From Xenophilus aerolatus (GTDB taxonomy: Bacteria > Pseudomonadota > Gammaproteobacteria > Burkholderiales > Burkholderiaceae_C), in assembly GCA_029968055.1 (NCBI GenBank), contig JASCNX010000003.1:310001-374000 (forward strand): a DNA stretch of 64,000 nucleotides, in the 5' to 3' direction. The notes below the pieces were generated by a model. That model was not told where the DNA came from. It searched no databases and saw only the letters and a program-made list of their open reading frames with translations. Positions 1-13,414 of this stretch are shown piece after piece; positions within the stretch are counted from its first letter, which is position 1; every line of letters starts with the position of its first letter. The translations under genes were made by a program, and so were the position numbers.

Positions 1-5418
<5,418 letters not shown>

Positions 5419-5470
5419 CCGGAGGATCGGGGACAACGCGGCTGCCGCGCCCCGTCACGGGCGCTGGCAG

Positions 5471-7030
5471 CTAGGTTTTCTGCAGCGCCTTGCGCGGCGC
5501 TGCCGGCTTGCCGGACACGGCGGCGCCGCGCACGACCGCATAGCGCTGCAGCGTGCGCTCCCGCGCCTCGGCATGGTCGACCACCGGCTTCGGGTAGGTC
5601 TCGCCCAGCGTCACGCCCGCGGCCTCCAGTTCCAGCGGCGCGGCCAGCCAGGGCGCGTGGATCAGCTTGTCGGGCAGCTTCGCCAGCTCGGGCAGGTAGC
5701 GGCGGATGAACTTGCCCTCGGGGTCGAAGCGCTCGCTCTGGGTCACCGGGTTGAAGATCCGGAAGTACGGCTGGGCGTCGCAGCCGCTCGAGCTGGCCCA
5801 TTGCCAGCCGCCGTTGTTGGACGAGAACTCGAAGTCGTTCAGGTGGTTCGCGAAGTAGGCCTCGCCGCGCCGCCAGTCCAGCCCCAGGTCCTTGCACAGG
5901 AAGCTCGCCGCCACCATGCGCAGGCGGTTGTGCATATAGCCGGTCTCGTTGATCTGGCGCATTGCGGCGTCGACCAGCGGGTAGCCGGTGCGTCCGGCGC
6001 ACCAGGCGGCGAACAGGCCGTCGGCATGCTTGCCGTGGTGCCAGGCGATACGGTCGTACTCGGGCCGGAAGCTCTTGCCCTCGGCCACATCGGGCCGGTG
6101 GGCGAGGACCTGGAAGTAGAAGTCTCGCCAGATCAGTTCGCTCAGCCAGGTCGCCGCGCCCTGGTTGCCGCCCAGCGCGAGGCGGTGGGCCGTGCCGGCC
6201 AGTTCGCGGATGGACAGCGTGCCGAAGCGCAGGTGCACGCCGAGGTAGCTGGGGCCGCGCACGGCTGGGTAGTCACGCGCGACGTGGTAGCGGTCGATGC
6301 GCTCGAAGAAGCCCTCGAAGAGCCTGGCGCCGCCGTCGGTGCCCGGCGGCAGGTCGAGTTCGCCGAGGTTGGTGGGCGCGAAGCCCATCGCCTGCAGCGA
6401 TGGCACCGCGGCGCGGTGGTCCTCCGGCGCGGGCACCAGCGCGTCGGCGTGGCGGTCGATGGGGTAGGCGCGCAGGTAGAAATCGTCGACCTTGGCCAGC
6501 CAGGCCCGCTTGTAGGGCGTGAACACCGTGTAGGGCGCGCCGGCCTGCGTCATGACCTCGTCGCGGTCGAAGATGGACTGGTCCTTGAAGGTCTGGAAGC
6601 TCACGCCGACGTTGGCCAGCCCGCCGAAGGCCTGCGCGTCGCGCGCGAGCGCGGCGGGTTCGTCGTCGCGGTTGGCGAACACCGCCTGCACGTCCAGCAC
6701 GCGGGCCAGCGCGGGGATCTCGTCCTCGGCGCGACCGTGGCGCACGATCAGGCCGCCGCCCATCGCCTCGAGCCGATCGCGCAGGGCGAGCACCGAGTCG
6801 CGGATGAACTCCACCCGGCGGTCTGCCCGGAGGTCGTCGGTGCGCGGCTGTGGATCCTGACCCGGCAGGGGGTCGAGGATGGCGGTGTCGAACACGAACA
6901 CGCACAGCACCTGGCGGCAACTGCGCAGCGCGTGGTAGAGCGCCGCGTTGTCGTACGCCCGCAGGTCGCGGCGGAACCACATGAGGCCCTTGGGGTAGGT
7001 CTTGTCGACGGCCAGTAAAATCGGCGGCAT
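5471..7030 (-). CDS. phrB: Deoxyribodipyrimidine photo-lyase (class I cryptochrome/photolyase)
   Basis: Light-driven repair of cyclobutane pyrimidine dimers with FAD and an antenna cofactor. The 519-residue product starts with the Rossmann-like antenna domain (MWFRRDLR followed by DNAALYHAL). The C-terminal FAD-binding helical domain has the family signatures WRDFYFQVL, TGYPLVDAAMRQ, MHNRLRM and NNGGWQWASSSG, followed by YFRIFNP. Length fits class I CPD photolyases. The ATG at 7030 is chosen; a further in-frame ATG at 7060 would lie inside yqgE. At 7030 the start codon overlaps the divergent yqgE start codon by two bases (shared CATG), so each gene's promoter must lie within the other's coding sequence, or a start is misplaced. 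No good Shine-Dalgarno is visible for either start. Confidence 0.93.
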   Translation of the reverse strand: MPPILLAVDKTYPKGLMWFRRDLRAYDNAALYHALRSCRQVLCVFVFDTAILDPLPGQDPQPRTDDLRADRRVEFIRDSVLALRDRLEAMGGGLIVRHGRAEDEIPALARVLDVQAVFANRDDEPAALARDAQAFGGLANVGVSFQTFKDQSIFDRDEVMTQAGAPYTVFTPYKRAWLAKVDDFYLRAYPIDRHADALVPAPEDHRAAVPSLQAMGFAPTNLGELDLPPGTDGGARLFEGFFERIDRYHVARDYPAVRGPSYLGVHLRFGTLSIRELAGTAHRLALGGNQGAATWLSELIWRDFYFQVLAHRPDVAEGKSFRPEYDRIAWHHGKHADGLFAAWCAGRTGYPLVDAAMRQINETGYMHNRLRMVAASFLCKDLGLDWRRGEAYFANHLNDFEFSSNNGGWQWASSSGCDAQPYFRIFNPVTQSERFDPEGKFIRRYLPELAKLPDKLIHAPWLAAPLELEAAGVTLGETYPKPVVDHAEARERTLQRYAVVRGAAVSGKPAAPRKALQKT

Positions 7031-7640
7031 GGCGTCCGATTCTGCCCCGATCAACCTCACGCATCATTTCCTGATCGCGATGCCGGGGCTGGAAGACCGT
7101 TCCTTCAGCCGCAGCGTGGTCTACCTGTGCGAGCACAGCGAGCGCGGCGCGCTCGGGCTCATCATCAACAAGCCCAGCGACATCAACCTCCGGGGCCTGT
7201 TCGAGAAGGTGGAACTGCACCTGTCGCGGCCCGACCTCGGCGATGCGCCCGTGTTCCAGGGCGGCCCGGTTCAGACCGAGCGCGGCTTCGTGCTGCACGA
7301 GCCGGTGGTGGCCACCGGCGAGGGTGCCGACGGCGGCACCGACCACGCCGTCTACGCCTCCACCATGACCATCCCCGGTGGGCTGGAGATGACCACATCG
7401 AAGGACGTCCTCGAGGCCATGGCCACGGGCTCCGGCCCCCGCAAGGTGCTGGTCACCCTCGGCTATGCCGCCTGGGAAGAGGGCCAGCTCGAATCCGAAC
7501 TGGCCGAGAACAGCTGGCTCACGGTGGGCGCCGACCCGGCCGTCATCTTCGACACGCCGGTCGAGCAGCGCTACGACAAGGCCCTCGCACTGCTGGGGCT
7601 GGAGGCATGGAAGCTCTCGCCCGAGGCGGGACACGCGTGA
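7029..7640 (+). CDS. yqgE: YqgE/AlgH family protein
   Basis: A 203-residue member of the YqgE/AlgH (DUF179) family, usually 180-200 residues. Conserved family segments are visible: LTHHFLIAMPG at the N-terminus, VVYLCEHSERGALGLIINKP, and VLVTLGYAAWEEGQLESEL near the C-terminus. The biochemical role is not established; AlgH was linked to alginate regulation in Pseudomonas, and the family is commonly found beside ruvX, as here. The ATG at 7029 starts right before the conserved block; a TTG at 7002 would add nine residues and is less likely. Its stop overlaps or nearly abuts ruvX, and the gene heads an operon running through pyrR, pyrB and pyrC'. Confidence 0.92.
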   Translation: MASDSAPINLTHHFLIAMPGLEDRSFSRSVVYLCEHSERGALGLIINKPSDINLRGLFEKVELHLSRPDLGDAPVFQGGPVQTERGFVLHEPVVATGEGADGGTDHAVYASTMTIPGGLEMTTSKDVLEAMATGSGPRKVLVTLGYAAWEEGQLESELAENSWLTVGADPAVIFDTPVEQRYDKALALLGLEAWKLSPEAGHA

Positions 7641-7651
7641 TCGGTGTGGCG

Positions 7652-8056
7652 ATGCCCGACACCGTGCCATCCAGCTTCCAGAGTTTTCTCGCTTTCGATT
7701 TCGGCCAGAAGCGCACCGGCGTCGCCAGCGGCAACCGGCTGCTGAAGACCGCCACGCCCCAGGGCACCATCGCCGCGCAGGGCGATGCCCGTTTCGCACA
7801 GATCGAGGCCCGGGTGCGCGAGTGGCAGCCCGACGCATTGGTCGTGGGCGTGCCCTATCACCCCGACGGCGCCGCGCACGACAACACGCGTGCCGCGCAG
7901 CGTTTCGCGCGCCAGCTGCACGGCCGCTTCCGGCTGCCGGTGTACGAGGTCGACGAGCGCTACAGCACCACCGAGGCCCTGGCCGCCGGCGCACGCGATG
8001 CCGATGCCGCCAGCGCCTGCATCATCCTTGAACAATTCCTGAGGACCCTGCCGTGA
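7652..8056 (+). CDS. ruvX: Putative Holliday junction resolvase RuvX/YqgF
   Basis: A 134-residue RNase H-fold protein of the YqgF family, implicated in pre-16S rRNA 5' end processing and annotated as a Holliday junction resolvase. The acidic active-site strand is seen as LAFDFGQKRTGVA near residue 13, followed by ALVVGVPYHPDG and the closing VDERYSTTEAL motif with conserved Asp and Glu. Length matches the family. The ATG at 7652 is chosen because typical relatives begin close to this point; a GTG at 7637 overlapping the yqgE stop codon is possible and would add five residues. Downstream, a family-type intergenic repeat separates it from pyrR. Confidence 0.92.
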   Translation: MPDTVPSSFQSFLAFDFGQKRTGVASGNRLLKTATPQGTIAAQGDARFAQIEARVREWQPDALVVGVPYHPDGAAHDNTRAAQRFARQLHGRFRLPVYEVDERYSTTEALAAGARDADAASACIILEQFLRTLP

Positions 8057-8059
8057 GAC

Positions 8060-8135
8060 ATCACCCCCACGCCCCGCGCTTCGCGGGGTCGCTGCCGCCC
8101 GAGGGCGCGCACCCTGGCCCTGGGGTGGCCGGGGC
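8060..8135. repeat. Comamonadaceae-type intergenic palindromic repeat, copy A
   Basis: The gap between ruvX and pyrR carries a GC-rich element with a hairpin (CCCCGCG/CGCGGGG around a TT-rich loop), then CGCTGCC, CCGAGGGCGC and CCTGGGGTGGCC blocks. The same order of blocks recurs at 8645-8720. Elements of this form are common between genes in the Comamonadaceae, from memory of the family. Confidence 0.6.
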
Positions 8136-8639
8136 ATGAACGCGGCCGCCATGCCCGAAGCCGAAGCGCTCTACGCCGAACTGCTGGCCGGGGTGAAGGC
8201 GCTGCTGCGCGCCGACACCCGGCTGGTCGGCATCACCTCCGGGGGCGCCTGGCTGGTGGAGCGCCTGCAGAAGGACCTGGGACTGCCGGGCGCGCCTGGC
8301 GTCATTTCTTCGGCCATGCACCGCGACGACTTCGCCCAGCGCGGCATGACGGCCAGCGCCCAGACCACGCTGCCCTTCGAGATCGATGGCGCCGACGTGC
8401 TGCTGCTCGACGACGTGCTCTACACCGGCCGCACCATCCGGGCCGTGCTCAACGAACTGTTCGACTTCGGCCGCCCGGCCTGCGTGCGGCTGGCCGTGAT
8501 GGTCGACCGCGGCGGCCGGCAACTGCCCGTGGCCGCCGACTTTGCGGCCGCGCAGTTCACGCTGCCCGACACCCAGCTGCTGGCGCTGGCACGCGACGAC
8601 GACGGGCGCCTGCGCTTTCACGTCGAGGAGGTGCGATGA
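8136..8639 (+). CDS. pyrR: Bifunctional pyr operon regulator/uracil phosphoribosyltransferase PyrR
   Basis: A 167-residue type I phosphoribosyltransferase of the PyrR family. The PRPP-binding loop is clear around residues 88-100 ([13 protein letters not shown]), and the N-terminal half has the [12 protein letters not shown] and SAMHRDD segments of PyrR. In Gram-positive bacteria PyrR binds pyr mRNA and controls attenuation; in proteobacteria its regulatory role is less certain, and it may act mainly as a uracil phosphoribosyltransferase. It lies directly upstream of pyrB. A run of G before the ATG at 8136 may serve as a weak ribosome-binding site; an ATG five codons later is an alternative. 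Confidence 0.92.
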   Translation: MNAAAMPEAEALYAELLAGVKALLRADTRLVGITSGGAWLVERLQKDLGLPGAPGVISSAMHRDDFAQRGMTASAQTTLPFEIDGADVLLLDDVLYTGRTIRAVLNELFDFGRPACVRLAVMVDRGGRQLPVAADFAAAQFTLPDTQLLALARDDDGRLRFHVEEVR

Positions 8640-8644
8640 AGCTC

Positions 8645-8720
8645 CACGTCCATCACCGCCTGTGTTCGCTGCCGGCAGCGAGGGCGCAGGCCTGCCTGGG
8701 CGCGGCCCGGCGGGAGGCCT
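8645..8720. repeat. Comamonadaceae-type intergenic palindromic repeat, copy B
   Basis: A degenerate second copy of the element at 8060-8135 fills the pyrR-pyrB gap: TTCGCTGCCGG, GAGGGCGCAGG and CTGGGCGCGGCCCGG blocks appear in the same order. Its 3' edge supplies the GGAGG ribosome-binding site (8713-8717) of pyrB. Confidence 0.55.
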
Positions 8721-8721
8721 G

Positions 8722-9684
8722 ATGCTCTACAAGCGCAACCCCCAGCTCAACCGCAACGGCGAGCTCATCCACCTGCTGTCGATCGAGGGACTGCCCAAGG
8801 ACATCCTCACGCACATCCTCGACACGGCCGCGAACTTCGTGAGCGTGAGCGACCGCGAGGTCAAGAAGGTGCCGCTCCTGCGCGGCAAGAGCGTGTTCAA
8901 CCTCTTCTTCGAGAACAGCACGCGCACGCGCACCACCTTCGAGATCGCGGCCAAACGCCTGTCGGCCGACGTCATCAACCTGGACATCGCGCGCTCCTCG
9001 GCCAGCAAGGGCGAATCGCTGCTGGACACCATCGCCAACCTGAGCGCGATGGCGGCCGACCTCTTCGTGGTGCGGCACAGCGAGTCGGGTGCACCCTACC
9101 TGATCGCGCAGCACGTGGCGCCGCATGTCCATGTCATCAATGCCGGCGACGGGCGGCATGCGCACCCCACGCAGGGGCTGCTCGACATGTACACCATCCG
9201 CCACTACAAGAAGGACTTCAGCAACCTCACGGTGGCCATCGTGGGCGACGTGCTGCATTCGCGCGTGGCCCGCTCCGACATCCACGCGCTCACCACGCTG
9301 GGCGCCGCCGAGGTGCGCGTGGTCGGCCCCCGCACGCTGGTGCCGGGCGACCTGGCGCCCATGGGCGTGAAGGTCTTCCACACGCTCGAAGAGGGCATCC
9401 GGGGCTGCGACGTGGTGATCATGCTGCGCCTGCAGAACGAACGCATGAGCGGCGCGCTGCTGCCCTCGAGCCAGGAATACTTCAAGACCTACGGCCTCAC
9501 CCCCGAGAAGCTGCAGCTGGCCAAACCCGACGCCATCGTGATGCACCCCGGGCCCATCAACCGCGGTGTCGAGATCGCGTCCGAGGTGGTCGACGGCAAG
9601 CAGAGCGTGATCCTGCCGCAGGTGACCTTCGGCATCGCATGCCGCATGGCGGTGATGAGCATCGTGGCAGGAAACGAGGCATGA
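8722..9684 (+). CDS. pyrB: Aspartate carbamoyltransferase catalytic subunit
   Basis: Condenses carbamoyl phosphate and L-aspartate to N-carbamoyl-L-aspartate, the first committed step of pyrimidine synthesis. The 320-residue product has the carbamoyl-phosphate motif STRTRTT near residue 66, KGESLLDT, the [14 protein letters not shown] block near 140-150, and the C-terminal [11 protein letters not shown] segment. Start at 8722 is decided by GGAGG four bases upstream. No pyrI regulatory subunit gene is present; instead the next gene encodes a dihydroorotase-like protein that lacks metal ligands, the arrangement known from Pseudomonas, where that protein is a structural partner of PyrB. The 120 bases after the stop hold a palindromic repeat. 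Confidence 0.96.
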   Translation: MLYKRNPQLNRNGELIHLLSIEGLPKDILTHILDTAANFVSVSDREVKKVPLLRGKSVFNLFFENSTRTRTTFEIAAKRLSADVINLDIARSSASKGESLLDTIANLSAMAADLFVVRHSESGAPYLIAQHVAPHVHVINAGDGRHAHPTQGLLDMYTIRHYKKDFSNLTVAIVGDVLHSRVARSDIHALTTLGAAEVRVVGPRTLVPGDLAPMGVKVFHTLEEGIRGCDVVIMLRLQNERMSGALLPSSQEYFKTYGLTPEKLQLAKPDAIVMHPGPINRGVEIASEVVDGKQSVILPQVTFGIACRMAVMSIVAGNEA

Positions 9685-9704
9685 GATCGGGAACGAAAAC
9701 CTTT

Positions 9705-9811
9705 GAACGCAGAGGGCGCAGAGGTTTCGCAGAAGTCGCAGAGAAGACACCGAATCATTTTTTGGCTGTTCTTTCTGCGACCTCTGCGCGATCTCTGCGC
9801 CCTCCGCGTTC
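9705..9811. repeat. Dispersed inverted repeat (GCAGAG family), copy 1
   Basis: Two arms of about 40 bases, 9705-9745 and 9772-9811, are imperfect reverse complements rich in CGCAGAG/CTCTGCG and flank an AT-richer centre. A second, closely related element lies at 50035-50158. It sits between pyrB and pyrC', where the transcript could fold into a long hairpin. Small open frames across it are repeat translation, not genes. Confidence 0.85.
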
Positions 9812-9844
9812 GGCTGTCCGTATTCATCGCATTCACGTTCACCC

Positions 9845-11122
9845 ATGAACATCCTCATCACCAACGGCCGCGTCATCGACCCCGCTTCGGGTTTCGATGA
9901 AAAAGTGCCCGTAGCGCTTGCCAACGGGGCGGTGGCCGCGATCGGACACATCGCTTCCGACTTCCAGCCGCACCGCACCATCGACGCCAGCGGTTGCCTG
10001 GTGCTGCCCGGTCTCGTCGACCTGGCGGCGCGACTGCGCGAGCCGGGTTACGAGCACGAAGGCATGCTCGAGAGCGAGATGGCCGCCGCGGTGGCCGGCG
10101 GGGTGACCAGCCTCGTGTGCCCGCCCGACACCGACCCCGTGCTCGACGAGCCGGGCCTGGTGGAGATGCTGAAGTTCCGCGCCGAGAAACTGCAGCGCGC
10201 GCGCCTGTTTCCGCAGGGCGCGCTGACGCGCGGGCTCCAGGGCGAGGTGCTGACCGAGATGGCCGAGCTCACCGAGGCGGGCTGCATCGGCTTCGGGCAG
10301 GCCGAAGTACCGCTCACCAACACGCAGGTGCTGCAGCGCGCCATGCAATATGCGAGCACCTTCGGCTACACCGTGTGGCTGCGCCCGCAGGACCGCGACC
10401 TGGGCAAGGGCGTGGCCGCGAGCGGTGCGCTGGCAACCCGGCTCGGCCTGTCGGGCGTGCCCGTGGCCGCCGAGACGATCGCGCTGTTCACCATCTTCGA
10501 GCTGATGAAGTCCACCGGCGCACGGGTGCACCTGTGCCGCTTGTCGAGCGCGGCGGGCGTGCAACTGGTGCGCGACGCCAAGGCCGCGGGCCTGCCCGCC
10601 AGTTGCGACGTCAGCATCAACTCGCTGCACCTGGCCGACACCGACATCGGCTACTTCGACAGCCGCGCGCGCCTGTCGCCGCCGCTGCGCCAGCAGCGCG
10701 ACCGCGACGCGCTCTCGGCCGCGCTGGCCGACGGCACCATCGACGCGCTGGTGTCCGACCACACGCCGGTCGAGGCCGATGCCAAGACCCTGCCCTTCGC
10801 CGAAAGCGAGCCCGGTGCCACCGGCCTGGAACTGCTGCTGCCGCTGGCGCTGCAGTGGGGCGAGCACAGCGGTGCGGGGCTCAAGCGCGCCATCGAGGTC
10901 GTCACCTCGGCCCCTGCGCGGCTGCTCGGCGGCGCAGCGGCCGGCGCGCTGGCGGTCGGCGCGCCCGCCGATATCGCCATCGTCGCGCCCGACGACGAAT
11001 GGCAGGTGCTGCCCGAGGCCCTGCGCAGCCAGGGCAAGTACACCCCCTTCGCCGGCTACGCGATGCGCGGGCGCGCGCGCGCCACGCTGGTGGGCGGGCA
11101 GCTGGTGCACGAAACGGCCTGA
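9845..11122 (+). CDS. pyrC: Dihydroorotase-like protein PyrC' (probably non-catalytic)
   Basis: A 425-residue amidohydrolase-fold protein of the dihydroorotase family, next to pyrB. Active dihydroorotases have an HxH zinc motif after the first strand (D-x-H-x-H-LREPG). Here the corresponding segment reads VDLAARLREPG near residues 58-68, with both histidines replaced. The DHTPVE segment near 302 keeps the strand but differs from the active SDHAPH form. It therefore probably cannot bind the zinc pair and is most likely the PyrC' type, which assembles with PyrB as a structural subunit while another gene supplies the enzyme. That role is inferred from the missing ligands and the pyrB neighbourhood. 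The start at 9845 follows a repeat and lacks a strong ribosome-binding site. Confidence 0.88.
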   Translation: MNILITNGRVIDPASGFDEKVPVALANGAVAAIGHIASDFQPHRTIDASGCLVLPGLVDLAARLREPGYEHEGMLESEMAAAVAGGVTSLVCPPDTDPVLDEPGLVEMLKFRAEKLQRARLFPQGALTRGLQGEVLTEMAELTEAGCIGFGQAEVPLTNTQVLQRAMQYASTFGYTVWLRPQDRDLGKGVAASGALATRLGLSGVPVAAETIALFTIFELMKSTGARVHLCRLSSAAGVQLVRDAKAAGLPASCDVSINSLHLADTDIGYFDSRARLSPPLRQQRDRDALSAALADGTIDALVSDHTPVEADAKTLPFAESEPGATGLELLLPLALQWGEHSGAGLKRAIEVVTSAPARLLGGAAAGALAVGAPADIAIVAPDDEWQVLPEALRSQGKYTPFAGYAMRGRARATLVGGQLVHETA

Positions 11123-11142
11123 GCGGGCCTTCTCGTCCGGCC

Positions 11143-11910
11143 ATGCGATTCTTCCGCGCCCTGGGCAAGCTGCTGCATGCCATCGCGCATGCGCTGCGCG
11201 GCTGGTGGATCATCCGCACGAAGTTCGAGATGCTCGACGACGCGCACCGCGCCGCGCAGGTCGAGCGCTGGGCACGGCGCATGCTGGAAGTGCTCGGCAT
11301 CGAGCTCGTCGTACAGGGCACGCCGCCCGAAGGTCCCGCGGGCGGGCCGGTCCTGCTGATCTCCAACCACATCTCCTGGCTCGACATCGTCACGCTGCAT
11401 GCGGCGCGGCATGTGCGCTTCGTGTCCAAGGCGGCGGTGAGGCATTGGCCCCTGATCGGCACGCTGTCCACCGGCGCCGGCACGCTCTACATCGAGCGCG
11501 AGAAGCGCCGTGACGCGCTGCGCGTGGTCCACCACATGACCGAAGCGCTGCGCAACGGCGACCGCATCGCGGTCTTTCCCGAAGGCACGACGAGCGATGG
11601 CCGGGTGCTGCTGCCCTTCCATGCCAACCTGCTGCAGGCCGCCATCTCGGCCAAGGTGCCGGTGCAACCGGCGGCGCTGCGCTTCGTCGACAAGGCGACC
11701 GGCCAGCCGAGCTACGCGCCGCGCTACATCGACGACGACACGCTGCTCAGCTCGCTCTGGCGCACACTGAGCGCACCGCCGCTGCAGGCCGTCGTGCGCT
11801 TCGGCGCCCCGCAGGACCCGCATGGCCGTGACCGCCGGCATTGGGCGCAGTCGCTGCATGCCGACGTGCTGGCCTTGCGCGAAGGCGCCGGCGTGCTATC
11901 GAAAGAGTAG
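11143..11910 (+). CDS. 1-acyl-sn-glycerol-3-phosphate acyltransferase-like protein (PlsC family)
   Basis: A 255-residue membrane-associated acyltransferase likely to esterify lysophosphatidate or a related lysolipid. The catalytic HX4D motif is seen as NHISWLD with His near residue 76 and Asp near 81, and the substrate-binding FPEGTTSDG motif lies near 145. A hydrophobic/basic N-terminus (HALRGWWIIRTKFE) fits peripheral membrane attachment. It follows pyrC' by 20 bases and probably ends the operon. The exact acyl acceptor cannot be read from sequence; ornithine-lipid synthesis enzymes (OlsA) share the same motifs. Confidence 0.88.
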   Translation: MRFFRALGKLLHAIAHALRGWWIIRTKFEMLDDAHRAAQVERWARRMLEVLGIELVVQGTPPEGPAGGPVLLISNHISWLDIVTLHAARHVRFVSKAAVRHWPLIGTLSTGAGTLYIEREKRRDALRVVHHMTEALRNGDRIAVFPEGTTSDGRVLLPFHANLLQAAISAKVPVQPAALRFVDKATGQPSYAPRYIDDDTLLSSLWRTLSAPPLQAVVRFGAPQDPHGRDRRHWAQSLHADVLALREGAGVLSKE

Positions 11911-11986
11911 CGCGCAGGGTCGGCTGCGAAGGCCTGGCGGCCACTGCGCAAGGCCAGGCGCGCCGTAGGTTAAAGTCGCCGCGCCC

Positions 11987-12061
11987 GTCTCCGTAGTTCA
12001 ATGGATAGAACGGCCCCCTCCTAAGGGGCAGATACAGGTTCGATTCCTGTCGGGGGCACCA
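11987..12061 (+). tRNA. tRNA-Arg (anticodon CCU)
   Basis: A complete 75-base cloverleaf: acceptor GTCTCCG pairs with CGGGGGC (two G-U pairs), D stem GTTC/GAAC, anticodon stem GCCCC/GGGGC with loop CTCCTAA, T arm ACAGG-TTCGATT-CCTGT, discriminator A and encoded CCA. The anticodon is CCT, reading AGG. This tRNA gene is a frequent integration site for phages and islands, and an integrase remnant points toward it from 12090. Confidence 0.96.
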
Positions 12062-12089
12062 GTAAGTGCTTGGATTTTCCTTGAGTCGG

Positions 12090-13063
12090 TCAAGGCGGGA
12101 CACAACTGGGACACGTCGGGTTCTCTACCGATTTCCGCCTCTCCGCCCCTCTGTCTGCCCCCTCGATCCACCGGCTGTAGACCCGGAAGAGCATTTCCGG
12201 CGAGTGCCCCATCTGCCGGGCCGCCCACCCGGGAGTGATCCCGCCCATCAGCAGATCGTCGCGAACGTGTGCCGTGTCTGCCGGGCATCCCTATACCTCA
12301 AGCCGCTGGCCGCAATGGCTGGCTTCCACCACACCTCCAGCGGACCGTCCGTGGTGGTGTACGGCTTGCCATCCTCCCCCACGAAAACGTGCGTCCCTTC
12401 CCCAAGTGGTGGCGCGCTGCCGGTCCAGCGCATCCGTCCCCCGTGACGTCAGCTCTACCAGCCTCGCCCGGTAGTTCTTCACCTCGCCCTTCCTGGCCGC
12501 GAGTCAGGGCCTTGTCCACGTACGCCGTTCCGTCGCCGATTCGGCTCCGCCTAAGGGCGATCGTGCAGGGGCTCTGCCAGCAGCTTGGCCCGAAACCATA
12601 TTCAAGGATCTGCCGCCAGACAGAGACGATGTTGTTGAAGGTCTTGGGTTCTTGGGCAGCTTCGATGGGCGTCTAGCAGGTGCTGGAATCCGAATTGACC
12701 CAGCAGAATCTCGTCCACGGCGGCGAAGTGCTTGCTGGTGATGGTCTGCTCATAATGGTGGGCCGTACTGTGCTTCGCAGTAGCTTTCTTCACCTTCAGC
12801 CACTCGCGCGCCAAGTCGCCCACCGTCAGGCCGGGCGAGTCGTTGGCAGCACGTGGGCTGGTGGGAAGGTATTCCGCAAGTGCAAACGTGCCCCGCTTAA
12901 TCTTCCCCAGGATCTCATTGCGCAGTCGCTGGGCATAGGCAATGTTGGCCGGCGTTGGAGCGAGTTCCAGCCCCTCCTTGCCGAAGCCGTAGATACGACG
13001 GTCGATCTGCAGGCACGCGTCGCGGACGATTACGCCGGTTAGCTTTGCTGGGCGCCTTGCCAT
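12090..13063 (-). pseudogene. Decayed tyrosine-recombinase integrase (phage/island type)
   Basis: Reading leftward from an ATG at 13063, the first about 125 codons give an integrase N-terminus: an arm-binding DUF3596-like segment (RDACLQIDRRIYGFGKEG) and a SAM-like core-binding domain (VGDLAREWLKVKKATAKHS). Beyond about 12690 homology continues only by switching frames: TFNNIVSVWRQILEYGF, then NYRARLVELTSRGTDALDRQ, then VFVGEDGKPYTT and RDARQTRHTFATIC, which ends at a TGA near 12240, then WAARQMGHSPEML and VYSRWI in another frame, ending at 12090-12092. The catalytic Arg, His and Tyr of the C-terminal domain are recognisable, but at least four frame changes make it non-functional. Total length is about 325 codons, shorter than the usual 380-400. 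It lies 28 bases from tRNA-Arg and points at it. Confidence 0.88.
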
Positions 13064-13414
13064 TTCGGCTTCCGGCCTCTCTTGCTGGCGATGCTGAAGA
13101 AGCCGCCGCACGCGCCCAGGAAGGGCAGTGGCATGGCGGCTATGACCAAGGAGTCCGAGATGGACGGAAGGCTATCGATGACGCGCGCGCTGGTGCTGAG
13201 CGCGACCGGTTGCGCGACCAACTCACCGCCGATCGTGCCGCCGTGCGCCGCGCCGCCGCAGATCAGCAACTGCCGCCGCCAAACCGGCTTGGGACAAAAT
13301 ACGCATTCCCGACTGGATGTCGGTCTTCGAGTCGGATGCACGCGCGCCTGCATCCCACTGAGATGGTCTCTGGAACCAGGCTTTTAGAAACCCGTATTGG
13401 AGCGAAAGCGCGCG
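13064..13414. other. Gene-poor gap in the decayed island; possible phage lysis-gene debris
   Basis: No convincing intact gene. Two overlapping plus-strand frames between about 13090 and 13330 resemble a spanin pair: one frame is Ala/Arg/Asp-rich with YDQGVRDGRKAIDDARAG, the other reads LVLSATGCATNSPPIVPP, a lipobox-like Cys followed by prolines. Nested Rz/Rz1 genes have this arrangement, but there is no clean start and homology is unproven. Confidence 0.3.

Noticed and set aside
9703-9900. Small open frames across the inverted repeat near 9.8 kb and again near 50.1 kb
   Set aside because: They translate the dispersed repeat itself (QRAQKSRRG-like peptides), a known source of false small-protein annotations.
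12066-12676. Plus-strand open frames of 80-135 codons opposite the integrase remnant
   Set aside because: They are antisense to a recognisable, though broken, integrase and have no motif.
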